This document shows positions 8,339 to 16,934 of a stretch of DNA of 64,000 bases, in pieces. Position numbers and translations under genes: made by a program. Below the pieces are notes generated by a model. It was not told where the DNA came from and did not search any database. It saw nothing but the letters and a program-made list of their open reading frames with translations. Numbering within the stretch: position 1 is the stretch's first letter; the number at the start of each line of letters is the position of its first letter. Source of the DNA: Nodularia sp. NIES-3585 (GTDB lineage: Bacteria > Cyanobacteriota > Cyanobacteriia > Cyanobacteriales > Nostocaceae); NCBI RefSeq assembly GCF_002218065.1, contig NZ_BDUB01000002.1:92948-156947 (forward strand). The letters are read 5' to 3'.

Positions 8339-10297
8339 TTAAGGAGCAATTTGAGTACCTGCATCAATTTCAACAAACTGTCCTGCAATCCACCCTTTTA
8401 CTCCAGACTGAGGGACAGAAACTTGAAACCAAATATATCCTTCGGTATCATAGCCCCTACGTATAACGTGAATACGATCCCCAATACTAACAGTATCAAG
8501 TTTTGAATAGCTTGTACCAAGACCGGAGCGAATATTCTTTGACCCTGACCCTAGTTCTCCTTTGATAGTTGCATTTGTTGTCGGATCTGAGGCTTGAGAT
8601 TGGGGTTGAATTGGTGGAGTGAAGATATTTGGTGTGGGTTGAGAAACACTATTGCTATTACTAGGAATAGTATACTCTGGAACACTAATAACTGGATTAT
8701 CGTTCACTAATATACCAATATTCGCTGTAACTCTGTTACTTCCATCCTTGGTAGTCACTGTTAGGTTATCCTCACCTGTAAATTTTTTATTACTTTTGTA
8801 TATTAATCCAGCAGGATGAGCTAATGTGTTGTTGATTCTGATAATACTGCTTTTGATAGTAATTTTATTCTTGTTGTCGTTGTTGATAATTTGATTAGTT
8901 AGTAAACCATTTGGTACGTCAGATTTAATAGTAAGTGTGCCTTTAGAAACTTCTAAAGTAACATCAATTATTTGATTATTAGGGTCTTTGATTTGAATTG
9001 GGCTGATTTGCAGTTCAGTATTTTCGTTAGCAATTTGATTACCAGGAACAGTAACAACAGGAGGAGGGTTTAAGGGATTGACAGTAATACTAATGCGCTT
9101 ACTGGTCGATTCGGTATTTTCAGCTTTTGGTGGCCATACTAAGCCCTTCTCTTTCTTATTCTTAATATTTCCAGTCACAGTAAGGAAGTCTTGTCCAGTA
9201 AAGCTTTTTATTGGTCGGTAAGTTAAAGCATTAGTACCAGCCAAAGTAGTGTTGATTTGGGCAACAGTACCAGTCAGAGTGACCTTTTCTGTTTTATTAC
9301 CTATAATCTGATTAGCAATTAAACCATTAGTTACATCAGTTTTTACGGTAAGTGTGCCATGACTTACTTCGAGTATAATGTTGACCTGCTCTGGCTCTGG
9401 AGCGATAAGACGAATCCCAGTCAGTAATAAATTAGAATTTTCCTTTCCAGTTACAGCATTAGGAGCATTGAGAACAATAACACTTTTTTTGGGGATGATC
9501 CGAATGCTGGTGGTAAAGGGAGGCTGGTTAACTGCTCCGTTACTATCAGTAATTTTGAAATCTAACGTGCGAGTAATGGGAGTAGGATTTGTCGAAACGT
9601 TTTCATAAGTGATGCTACGTACAACAGATTGAGCAACTTCCCTAGTTAGATTAGGATTAAAGGAAACTATTAGCGGATTTGTGTCATCACCCCCTGTGAA
9701 GCTACCAATCACGCTGCCTCCATAAGTAACATCTTGACCATTGATCCCAACTTCACCTGAATTGATGCCTTGATTACGAATACTAAGGCGGTCATCAGGC
9801 ATACTCTTATCTCTGAATTTAACAGTCAATTTACTAATATTCAAGTATTGATTATCAAGTTGTGCCAATTCAACAAGACTAATACATCTGCTTTGTTTAA
9901 GACAGTCTGGGGCAACTTCAGGAGGTGGTTGAGGTGGTTCGTCTTTTAAATTATTAGGTATTAACATGGTAGCTACAATCCCAGTCCCAACTAAAGTGAT
10001 TCCACTTAATAAAGCTATTAAAAACATATTTTCTGCAAGTGGAATTGCACTTTTTAGTAGTCTTGAAATAGTTTTTATCTCATCATCATTTGAAACTATA
10101 TTCCATCTGCTTAAAACAAAATCAATTGCTTCCTTGTTTGATGTGTGTTGCTTCAAAACTTCAGGTAATAAACCAGTAATAATTGTTCTATATTTTTGTT
10201 GATCTTTTTGTCCAATTGTCACAATAAATGCCACAATCTGAACCGTAGGATAGCTAACCAAAATTTTGTTGTTATTTATTCGTTCTTGCATATTCAT
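8339..10297 (-). CDS. Membrane-anchored cadherin-like repeat protein with C-terminal SH3b domain
   Basis: 652 residues. Residues 1-85 are a soluble helical N-terminal region with no signal peptide. A single membrane segment lies near 91-112 (FLIALLSGITLVGTGIVATML), followed by Pro-rich spacer PPQPPPE. The exported part has about three repeated beta-rich modules (segments like EVSHGTLTVKTDVTNGL and EVSKGTLTIKSDVPNGL) of the tandem cadherin-like type seen in cyanobacterial surface proteins. A bacterial SH3 domain (about 575-645; GSGSKNIRSGLG and WFQVSVP...GWIAGQFV) closes it. The gene begins 7 bases after the STAND-like gene stop, so the two are almost certainly cotranscribed. A transmembrane receptor linking the wall to the cytoplasmic ATPase is inference. 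Confidence 0.8.
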   Translation of the reverse strand: MNMQERINNNKILVSYPTVQIVAFIVTIGQKDQQKYRTIITGLLPEVLKQHTSNKEAIDFVLSRWNIVSNDDEIKTISRLLKSAIPLAENMFLIALLSGITLVGTGIVATMLIPNNLKDEPPQPPPEVAPDCLKQSRCISLVELAQLDNQYLNISKLTVKFRDKSMPDDRLSIRNQGINSGEVGINGQDVTYGGSVIGSFTGGDDTNPLIVSFNPNLTREVAQSVVRSITYENVSTNPTPITRTLDFKITDSNGAVNQPPFTTSIRIIPKKSVIVLNAPNAVTGKENSNLLLTGIRLIAPEPEQVNIILEVSHGTLTVKTDVTNGLIANQIIGNKTEKVTLTGTVAQINTTLAGTNALTYRPIKSFTGQDFLTVTGNIKNKKEKGLVWPPKAENTESTSKRISITVNPLNPPPVVTVPGNQIANENTELQISPIQIKDPNNQIIDVTLEVSKGTLTIKSDVPNGLLTNQIINNDNKNKITIKSSIIRINNTLAHPAGLIYKSNKKFTGEDNLTVTTKDGSNRVTANIGILVNDNPVISVPEYTIPSNSNSVSQPTPNIFTPPIQPQSQASDPTTNATIKGELGSGSKNIRSGLGTSYSKLDTVSIGDRIHVIRRGYDTEGYIWFQVSVPQSGVKGWIAGQFVEIDAGTQIAP

Positions 10298-10304
10298 TAC
10301 TATT

Positions 10305-12947
10305 TTATTGATACTGTGCTTTGATACCTAGTGCGCTAGAAAAAGAAATTAAAGCCTGTATAGCAATCTGCTGGGTTATCGCCTTATTTTCAAGTTTAGA
10401 CCACCTATTCATAGCTTTTTCTATATTAGTTAGTGGACGGTTTTCCGGTACTTTCCATAGTTGATAACGGCGTTCTTGAACTCTAATTTTTCTTTGATAA
10501 ACCTCCCCTTCTTGTCCCTGAATATTAACACGCTGTTCAAGATAAATTGCAGTTAAGGCTTTCACAATTTCTTCTTGTTCTTCAGATTTAAAGTATAATA
10601 ATAAATCCTGTAATTGAGCCTCAATTTGGTCAAAGTATCGGTATGTTAAATTGCAAACCGCAAAGATAACAGCATCACGTACATACGAATCATTCTCTTT
10701 TTTAAAAATTTCTTCCAAGCGTCTGAATGCTACATCAACCTGAAGAGGAGGTTTTTCATCGTACTTAATCAGTCCGTAGGTAAGCACTACAGTCTTTAAT
10801 AAAGCGTCTTCTTGAGTGATTTTTTTGCTACGCTTGTCTTCAGAATGTCGGTTTTTAACAGCTTCGCTATACCAAGAATCCAGTAAATTCGGAACCTCTT
10901 GACGATTTTTGGGATAAGCATAGGCATGGGCTAAACTTTTGGCGATCGCATGAGTTAAACTTAAACCTAAGCCCAACCCAGGATACAGCATCCCTCTGTG
11001 CTTCTGTATTATTTCTTTCAACAAATTGCGTATTTTTTCTTCTTGTAAATGCAGTGGCACAACCCAAAATAGCGTGTAGTAGCCAAAGTAAAGATGAACA
11101 AAACGAAGTCTACTTTCTAATAATTCTTCGAGCCATTTATAGAAATCTTTTGATAGTTTATTTTCTCCATAATATTCATAAATTACATCGCCGAGAGCAA
11201 CAGCTATTGTTGCCCCAATATAATCTGGTAATCCTGTATCTTTATCCAAATAATAGTCTATTTCTTCATTCTCTTCATCAGCCTGAAGTTGCTTGAAAAA
11301 ATCAGCAATTTTTTTTAAAATTTTAAATATAAAAACATTATCTAATTTTTGTTCAGAATCTTTACTTTTTAATTGTATATCTTGATTTTCTTTTCCAACG
11401 TGCCAGTTATTTTCTTGTAATTCTTCTAATTTATCCTCTTTTTTCAAAGGAATATCATAAAACGTTTGAAGAGTCCTAAACAGTTCTTGCTGCTGTTTAT
11501 TGCCAGAACTGTACCAGCGGGCAATAGCACTTGCGGACACTGCTCTTACCTTTGAATTTTCATCTGTAGCTAGTCGAAGCAAAGGTCCTTGAACTGTACT
11601 CAGCGCACTGGTAGAAACCAAGCCTATATCGCTGATTGTTTGGCTAATCACACTGTATAGCTTTTCGCGGCGTAGTGGATCACCGTATAATTCCCATTTT
11701 CCTGAAAGGAAGTGATTTGCTTCTACAGCAGATTCTTTAACAATATCAGTTAATACCTCTAAGGCATTTATGATTTGTCTGCGATGACTTTCCCATGCAA
11801 CTTTATACAACAGTCGGCGATTTTCTAAAGATAGAATTTTAATAGATCGGATATCAATTTTATAACTTTTGGTTTCAATAACTTTAAAGTTAGATGATGT
11901 AATTTCATATAAATCATTTTGAGAAAAATCAAAATAATTGTCTTTAAGTTCATCTAAGTCACAGTAGTCAAGAGCAGGTAAAGACGGATCTCTTTTACGC
12001 CAAGCTTTCAAAACAACTTCCTCAAGACCTGCAAAAAGCTGGTCTTCAAAACAACCATTAAAAAAACTGAGACCTAATGCAAGTAGCTGTTCACGAGAGG
12101 ACAAAACTTGATAGTACAAATTGCGAATAAACTTCTCATCATTTTTAGCAAGTCTAATAAGAGCATTGATGTCTATTATTTTTTGTCCTGGCTCAGATTT
12201 ATTTTTTTCTACTTCTTGATGAAAGAGTTCAACAAAGTGGATAACATTTTTAGGGGTTTTAAATTCTTGCTCAACGAATTCAAGAGATTTATTATTACTT
12301 TTCAAGCAATCAATAAATTCTTGGTATAAGTTATATTTTTTTAGTTGTTCTTGAAGTTTCTTTAATAAATCATTACTAGGATATTTCAGAATTGGGAAAA
12401 TTTTTCTATCACTATTTTCTAAATGCCAGCTAGAGAAACTTCTATCGGTACTAAATAAAACCCAATGTGTTTTTAGCGATATAGCAGTTTTATGAGCCTG
12501 TTGTAAACCATAAAAGCCAATATTTTTAGGTTCAATATCAGTTAAAATAAAAATAGTGGGAGATTTAGTATTTCGGAGTTCAAGTTCTATATCAACTATC
12601 TGTAAACTTGAACTACGTTTCCACTGCTTTACAGATACGCCAGAAGTGACAAGCTTTTTGACAAGGAGAAAAGCAAGTTGCAAAGCAAGTTCATTTTTAT
12701 CAACTCCTGCATCACCGCCTAATACCAAAAGCCTTTCTGTTTCCAATATACTAAGAAGGTCTGTTTTAATATCTGTTGGCTTGCTCAACTGAAAATTTAA
12801 TTCTTCAAGATTGATTTCAACAAAATTATCTTGAGTTTTCCCATAATAGTAGTAATCACCTTGAATATAATGTCCTTGAATATACTCGTTGTAATTACCA
12901 CCACTGGTATTAATATTGCTCTGCTTAGGCTGATTACTTTGAGTCAT
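10305..12947 (-). CDS. STAND-like NTPase with degenerate P-loop and N-terminal GGNYNE module
   Basis: 880 residues. Residues 9-34 carry NINTSGGNYNEYIQGHYIQG, the module shared with the small upstream protein and the pentapeptide protein. A P-loop-like segment at 77-86 (GGDAGVDKNE) keeps Gly and Lys but has Asp for the last Gly and Asn for Ser/Thr, so ATP hydrolysis is doubtful. A Walker-B-like strand SPTIFILTDIE lies near 128-138. The rest is alpha-helical with HEAT-like repeats (for example VRAVSASAIARWY and VRDAVIFAVCNL), a likely sensor or scaffold region. Layout (signalling motif, NTPase, helical repeats) is NLR-like. I cannot name a family. Confidence 0.75.
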   Translation of the reverse strand: MTQSNQPKQSNINTSGGNYNEYIQGHYIQGDYYYYGKTQDNFVEINLEELNFQLSKPTDIKTDLLSILETERLLVLGGDAGVDKNELALQLAFLLVKKLVTSGVSVKQWKRSSSLQIVDIELELRNTKSPTIFILTDIEPKNIGFYGLQQAHKTAISLKTHWVLFSTDRSFSSWHLENSDRKIFPILKYPSNDLLKKLQEQLKKYNLYQEFIDCLKSNNKSLEFVEQEFKTPKNVIHFVELFHQEVEKNKSEPGQKIIDINALIRLAKNDEKFIRNLYYQVLSSREQLLALGLSFFNGCFEDQLFAGLEEVVLKAWRKRDPSLPALDYCDLDELKDNYFDFSQNDLYEITSSNFKVIETKSYKIDIRSIKILSLENRRLLYKVAWESHRRQIINALEVLTDIVKESAVEANHFLSGKWELYGDPLRREKLYSVISQTISDIGLVSTSALSTVQGPLLRLATDENSKVRAVSASAIARWYSSGNKQQQELFRTLQTFYDIPLKKEDKLEELQENNWHVGKENQDIQLKSKDSEQKLDNVFIFKILKKIADFFKQLQADEENEEIDYYLDKDTGLPDYIGATIAVALGDVIYEYYGENKLSKDFYKWLEELLESRLRFVHLYFGYYTLFWVVPLHLQEEKIRNLLKEIIQKHRGMLYPGLGLGLSLTHAIAKSLAHAYAYPKNRQEVPNLLDSWYSEAVKNRHSEDKRSKKITQEDALLKTVVLTYGLIKYDEKPPLQVDVAFRRLEEIFKKENDSYVRDAVIFAVCNLTYRYFDQIEAQLQDLLLYFKSEEQEEIVKALTAIYLEQRVNIQGQEGEVYQRKIRVQERRYQLWKVPENRPLTNIEKAMNRWSKLENKAITQQIAIQALISFSSALGIKAQYQ

Positions 12948-13016
12948 TTTTTTTACCGAATATATTTTTTGAGATTGCGGTCAGATAATCCTGTAATCTA
13001 TAGATGAGATGCAACA

Positions 13017-13385
13017 TCATGCTTGAGTTTCCTTAGTCTTTTGCCAATCTTCTAACGCACAAATTACAAAGCTAGCTGAGGGGTGGTTAAGGAATTGCTC
13101 GAATGCAGAGATACCACCTGCTTTTAATGCGCTAAGTATTCGAGCGGACAAAGTTGGGTTACTGTCGATTTGAGTGATGGTTTCTGTAGCAATCGCCATT
13201 TTTCCTGCCGTAGTTGCAGTAGAGTATGACTGCTCTAACTGTACTAGTAGGTTTTGAATCTCCGCAACAGCTTCAGCAAAGGTTTGCCTTTCCCCAGCAC
13301 TGTAATAATTACCTTGAACATAGTTGCCTTGAATGCGCTCATTATAGTTGCCACCACCTGTGTTGATATTGCGATCTCCTGCCAT
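13017..13385 (-). CDS. Small GGNYNE-module protein with helical domain
   Basis: 122 residues from the ATG at 13385, with AAGGAG upstream. Residues 1-30 are MAGDRNINTGGGNYNE followed by IQGNYVQGNYY. Residues 34-120 form a predicted helical domain (FAEAVAEIQNLLVQLEQ, then an SNPTLSARILSALKAGG segment, ending HPSASFVICALEDWQKT). It lies 69 bp upstream of the STAND-like gene on the same strand. The N-terminal DNA closely matches an internal site of the pentapeptide gene at 4210-4260, evidence of a common origin. An adaptor that co-assembles with the ATPase through the shared module is inference. Confidence 0.8.
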   Translation of the reverse strand: MAGDRNINTGGGNYNERIQGNYVQGNYYSAGERQTFAEAVAEIQNLLVQLEQSYSTATTAGKMAIATETITQIDSNPTLSARILSALKAGGISAFEQFLNHPSASFVICALEDWQKTKETQA

Positions 13386-13667
13386 TTTCGTATCTCCTTG
13401 ATTACGGAAGTATTAAATATATATTAAATTAATACTATTTAAACCGATTATTTCCCAATAAATACCATAAAGGTGCGACAGTAAACGAAAGTGCCAAATC
13501 GTGTAATTGGGATCATTTTTCATCTCGCCAAAACTCGCCACTGTTTCATACCGAACATAGCTTTTTTACTCCAATGTAGCAAAATCTCAACCCCTTGCCG
13601 GATAGTGGTTTTCAGACCATCTTGCAGGAAATTACTTGGATCTCGACTCTATGCCAAATTGTCATTA
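13386..13667. other. Intergenic region with promoter-like AT-rich inverted repeat
   Basis: Contains GTATTAA...TTAATAC (13410-13435) just upstream of the small module gene, in the position of a promoter or operator. No supported ORF. Confidence 0.4.
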
Positions 13668-14069
13668 CTACTTTCGTTCGCAGCCTATTCCGTCCCGGTC
13701 GCGGTCAAATTTGTGAAGGTCAGGAGGTAGAACTCTAAAATTTCTGTGTGGTATGTCCGAACAGTTTAGATTTGGTGGGTAGGGTGGAATACAGACATCA
13801 GGATAAGACAGGTCACATTGTGTCTGTGCGGGCTGCGTTTGTGTTGACCGTTGCATAGTAGCACCCGAACGTCTAAACTCCCAAGGCATGATGGGATTGG
13901 TTTGGTTCCAGAAACCTAATTTTTTACTTCTCGCCTCAGCCTCAGCCTGGAGAAATTGGTCTTTAGTTTCAGCGCATCCTTGCAAAAATTGGCGATAGAC
14001 TACGGACTGTCCTTCCCGAACCATTGTAAGGTTAATTGAGCGATCGCCCACATAAATTTCACCGACCAA
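13668..14069 (-). pseudogene. Thermonuclease (SNase-like) remnant with excalibur domain, 5' truncated
   Basis: The frame encodes the C-terminal half of a staphylococcal-nuclease-like fold (NLTMVREGQSVVYRQF, AEAEARSKKLGFWNQ, MPWEFRR) and then a C-terminal excalibur calcium-binding motif (DRDRDGIGCERK). The N-terminal strands with the catalytic Arg/Asp residues and any signal peptide are missing. Upstream in frame there is only AT-rich DNA and a stop, and the first available codon is TTG at 14069. Most likely a decayed extracellular nuclease. Confidence 0.7.
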
Positions 14070-14174
14070 TCTTTGAAATCTGTTTGTTAGTAAAACAAAA
14101 AATTATTGTATGGAATATTTTCTAGCTAATGCCTAAATCGAGCTACAATAAAGGTTTTTTTGTAATTTTAATCA

Positions 14175-14309
14175 ATGGTAAGTTTTACGGATTGTGATCA
14201 AGAAGCTGGTGGCGAAGTGTCCGCAGTGGGGGTTGGTGGCGGCGGATGGGTTGCTAGTGAAGTTGAAAAATTAGCAAGGCAGTTATCTAATAATGCAAGC
14301 AATCTCTAA
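14175..14309 (+). CDS. Possible 44-residue Gly-rich peptide
   Basis: ATG at 14175 opens MVSFTDCDQEAGGEVSAVGV, continuing GGGGWVASEVEKLARQLSNN. It occupies otherwise empty DNA between two leftward genes and is on the opposite strand. There is no strong ribosome-binding site (TTTAATCA upstream). The composition looks coding, but I recognise no family; it could be a remnant. Confidence 0.25.
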   Translation: MVSFTDCDQEAGGEVSAVGVGGGGWVASEVEKLARQLSNNASNL

Positions 14310-14317
14310 AGTGTGAC

Positions 14318-16078
14318 TTACTCATCTAAAAAGTAACTTTCATTCATTTCTGGATTTGGGCTAAAGTCTGGATAATCTATCTGTATCGCCATAGGACCTA
14401 CTCGCTCTCCTGTTGCTTGAACTTCTCGCTTCAAGCTATTAATTGTGTTACACATTTCTGGTTGCAAATAAAATTGATGCTTGGATAAAAAATCTATCAC
14501 TTTGTTAAATTTTTTCCAGTCCAAATTTTTATCGTCTTTTAGTTTTCTTAATTGCTCTATCGCTTCCATGATTGATGAACGCGGAATCTGAGGCATGAGA
14601 TTAGGAACAAAATCAATTGAGCCATCCTCAGATACCACAATAGCTATACAAGGATACTGACTTGTTTCTACATATCTAATCGCAGAGTTATATCTTGCTC
14701 CTCTTGCAGATGAACCCTTATCAGAAGCCAACCCATCCAGAATTACACCAACTGCATAACAGTTAGAAGTTGAATCGATAAGTACAGCTCCATCGATAGC
14801 TGTTATCACTTTCATAATTTGAGTTGTGATTTCTACAGGTTTGATAACTGTAGCCTGATTTTTCAGGCGATTTGACTCTTCTTTAGCCCCAGAGGATACA
14901 ACAACCATCGTACCGTGCTTTTGCTTGGTTGCTTCTAAAACCAAGTCCCACAATCTTGAAACTTCTTTAGGTGTAATTTCAGGAAAAATTCTTTTAACAT
15001 CTGTTTCAAACTTATGCTTGTTAATACTCTCTGTAGGCAATTCTGGCTGACGATAAGCTACTCGCATCATTACATGGTTAGCGTGTAGGAGTTCCCAGGT
15101 ATAGTGCTTAGTAAAGTTTACTAAAAATAAATCTTCCGCACGTTGTTCGTAAGACCCTTTGATATTTCCTAGCCCATAAATATAATCAGAGTCACTAAGC
15201 AGACAAATTTCATCAGTAGTCATCTCAAGAAGTTTTCTGACTGCGCGATAATTCTGAAGTTTAACTGGGGTTAATAAAGTGAGAGTAGTTTCGAGATTGG
15301 GATGTCCCCTTTTTGAAAGCCACATTCTTCCAATGCCTTCAGCACCTTCGTAATTTAATGAAGAAATTGTATTGCAAGCCTCAAACAGCCTATGCCAATT
15401 ACCAAAATTACCACATGCAGCAAGAGGTGTGTACATCAATTTTTTGCCTGCTGCAAAAATGATCTCATCAGAGTCACGCTCAAAGATATTCCTTAAACCA
15501 GAACCTGGATCTGGTTTTCCTAGAGCTTTAGCACAATGCTCAAAATACACCTCAACAGTTGCATCTAGTAAGGAAGTATTGATAGTAAATATGTTGAATT
15601 TAGTTTTGATAAGAGAATATTGAGCAAGATATGTATCTCGATTGAACTGAAGAACAACAATAACCCAGTACTGCTCTACTAATACTGGATATGAGCAAAA
15701 AGAAATTATGTTGCGATATTCACATCCACCATCAACAATATGATGTACCGCAGTTTTTAAAGCATTCAGCTTGAGATGCTTTTCATAATTATTTTGAGCG
15801 TTCGGATCTCCATGAAGTACATCTCTTTCTAGATCGATTGCCTCAAAGTGTTGCGCCAGCTTTTTTACCTCTGCAAATTCACTAGGCTTATAACCACAGT
15901 CTTCAGGTTCCATACAAATGAGATGGCAATCATCTTGTATTTCATTCAAAACACCAACGAGAAACACATTAGGTTCAAGGTCGCTGGCTAATTTTGAAAA
16001 AATATTTTTAGCTTCTGTTTGAGCAGAACTCTGAAAATAATGCTGATAGCCCCACATGAAGAGTTCAATGGTTTCCAT
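14318..16078 (-). CDS. Diadenylate-cyclase-like (DisA_N) protein with large N-terminal sensor region
   Basis: 586 residues. Residues about 415-500 resemble the DisA_N/DAC nucleotidyltransferase: DGAVLIDSTSNCYAVGVILDG with the DGA motif, then GSSARGARYNSA where canonical enzymes have the RHR motif (G-T-R-H-R), and IAIVVSEDGSI. The Arg is kept but His-Arg is replaced by Tyr-Asn, so c-di-AMP synthesis is uncertain. The first 400 residues are an unassigned sensor-like region, as in DAC proteins with N-terminal sensor domains. The gene faces away from the CBASS operon about 850 bp to the right. A nucleotide-signalling role is inferred from the domain. Confidence 0.72.
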   Translation of the reverse strand: METIELFMWGYQHYFQSSAQTEAKNIFSKLASDLEPNVFLVGVLNEIQDDCHLICMEPEDCGYKPSEFAEVKKLAQHFEAIDLERDVLHGDPNAQNNYEKHLKLNALKTAVHHIVDGGCEYRNIISFCSYPVLVEQYWVIVVLQFNRDTYLAQYSLIKTKFNIFTINTSLLDATVEVYFEHCAKALGKPDPGSGLRNIFERDSDEIIFAAGKKLMYTPLAACGNFGNWHRLFEACNTISSLNYEGAEGIGRMWLSKRGHPNLETTLTLLTPVKLQNYRAVRKLLEMTTDEICLLSDSDYIYGLGNIKGSYEQRAEDLFLVNFTKHYTWELLHANHVMMRVAYRQPELPTESINKHKFETDVKRIFPEITPKEVSRLWDLVLEATKQKHGTMVVVSSGAKEESNRLKNQATVIKPVEITTQIMKVITAIDGAVLIDSTSNCYAVGVILDGLASDKGSSARGARYNSAIRYVETSQYPCIAIVVSEDGSIDFVPNLMPQIPRSSIMEAIEQLRKLKDDKNLDWKKFNKVIDFLSKHQFYLQPEMCNTINSLKREVQATGERVGPMAIQIDYPDFSPNPEMNESYFLDE

Positions 16079-16166
16079 AGCTTTCGGAGATTTCTCCTAA
16101 TTTTTGATTCGCAATACAGAACCAAGTTTAGCTTACAAATCAACGATTGCAATAATGCGCTAAGAT

Positions 16167-16658
16167 ATGGTGATCGCTTCTCATGAAGACACTTTTTCTG
16201 CCGAGCCTGCTGTGTCAAATTTTTATGATGAAAACTCTGTTGATGATTACGCCGAGCCTGTGGAAAAATCCATTCAGCCCAGTCAACAGGAGGTTCAGGT
16301 TCAGGAAGTATTGTAGCAGTTACGGGAGATTTATTGTACCCCTCAGTTTCGGCTAAACGCAGAGATTCAGCGCACAGTCAAGCGGTACTGGGAAAATGTA
16401 CCTGGGGCGATCGCTTACTTGAAGGAGGCGTTACGGAATTGGAAAGGGGTCAAGTCACCGAAGGCTGTGTTTGTGGCTGCTTGCAAGGAGGGGAGGAAAC
16501 CAGAGTCAGCACAGATTCAATCTGCTGTGAAATAATGGTTTGAGTGGGCGAGGCAGAAGCGAATTGTGATTGCGATGTCGGGTGAGGTTGTGTACACACC
16601 GGATGGTGAGGCTGTGGCGTTGGCGGAGATGATGCGGCGGTGTCCGGTGCAGGGGTAG
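16167..16658 (+). pseudogene. Cyanobacterial plasmid-type protein disrupted by two in-frame stops
   Basis: One continuous frame starting ATG at 16167 has a TAG at 16314-16316 and a TAA at 16533-16535 and ends at 16656. The pieces read coherently across both stops: EVQVQEVL*QLREIYCTPQF, then ESAQIQSAVK*WFEWARQKR and VIAMSGEVVYTPDGEAV. Each stop could arise from a Gln codon by one C-to-T change (CAG to TAG, CAA to TAA). The function of the intact family is unknown to me. Its location just before the CBASS promoter may be accidental. Confidence 0.65.
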
Positions 16659-16934
16659 GTTTTTACTAAAGCTTGAAAGAGTAAGAAATTTGAAATAAAA
16701 GTATTTTCACGAAAATCCAGAATTGGAGTGCGATTAAAATTCAGTATTCACACTGATGCAGGTTTGGATTCTTTTTTAGTACTTTTGTACTGTTAAGTTC
16801 TTTAGCTATCTAAAGCAAACTAGCTAGCATCAAAAAGCGCTGTAGCTATTTAAGAATAGTCATCAAGTAATTAAGATGCTAAGTTGCTAGTGTTTACTTA
16901 ATTTTACGTACAACTTATGAGTGTAAGGACATAA

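Noticed and set aside
15988..16218. 76-codon leftward frame over the 5' end of the DAC-like gene
   Set aside because: Out-of-phase shadow; basic random-looking product.
16334..16543. 69-codon rightward frame between the DAC-like gene and CBASS
   Set aside because: It is the wrong phase of the interrupted pseudogene, whose own frame reads coherently across two stops.
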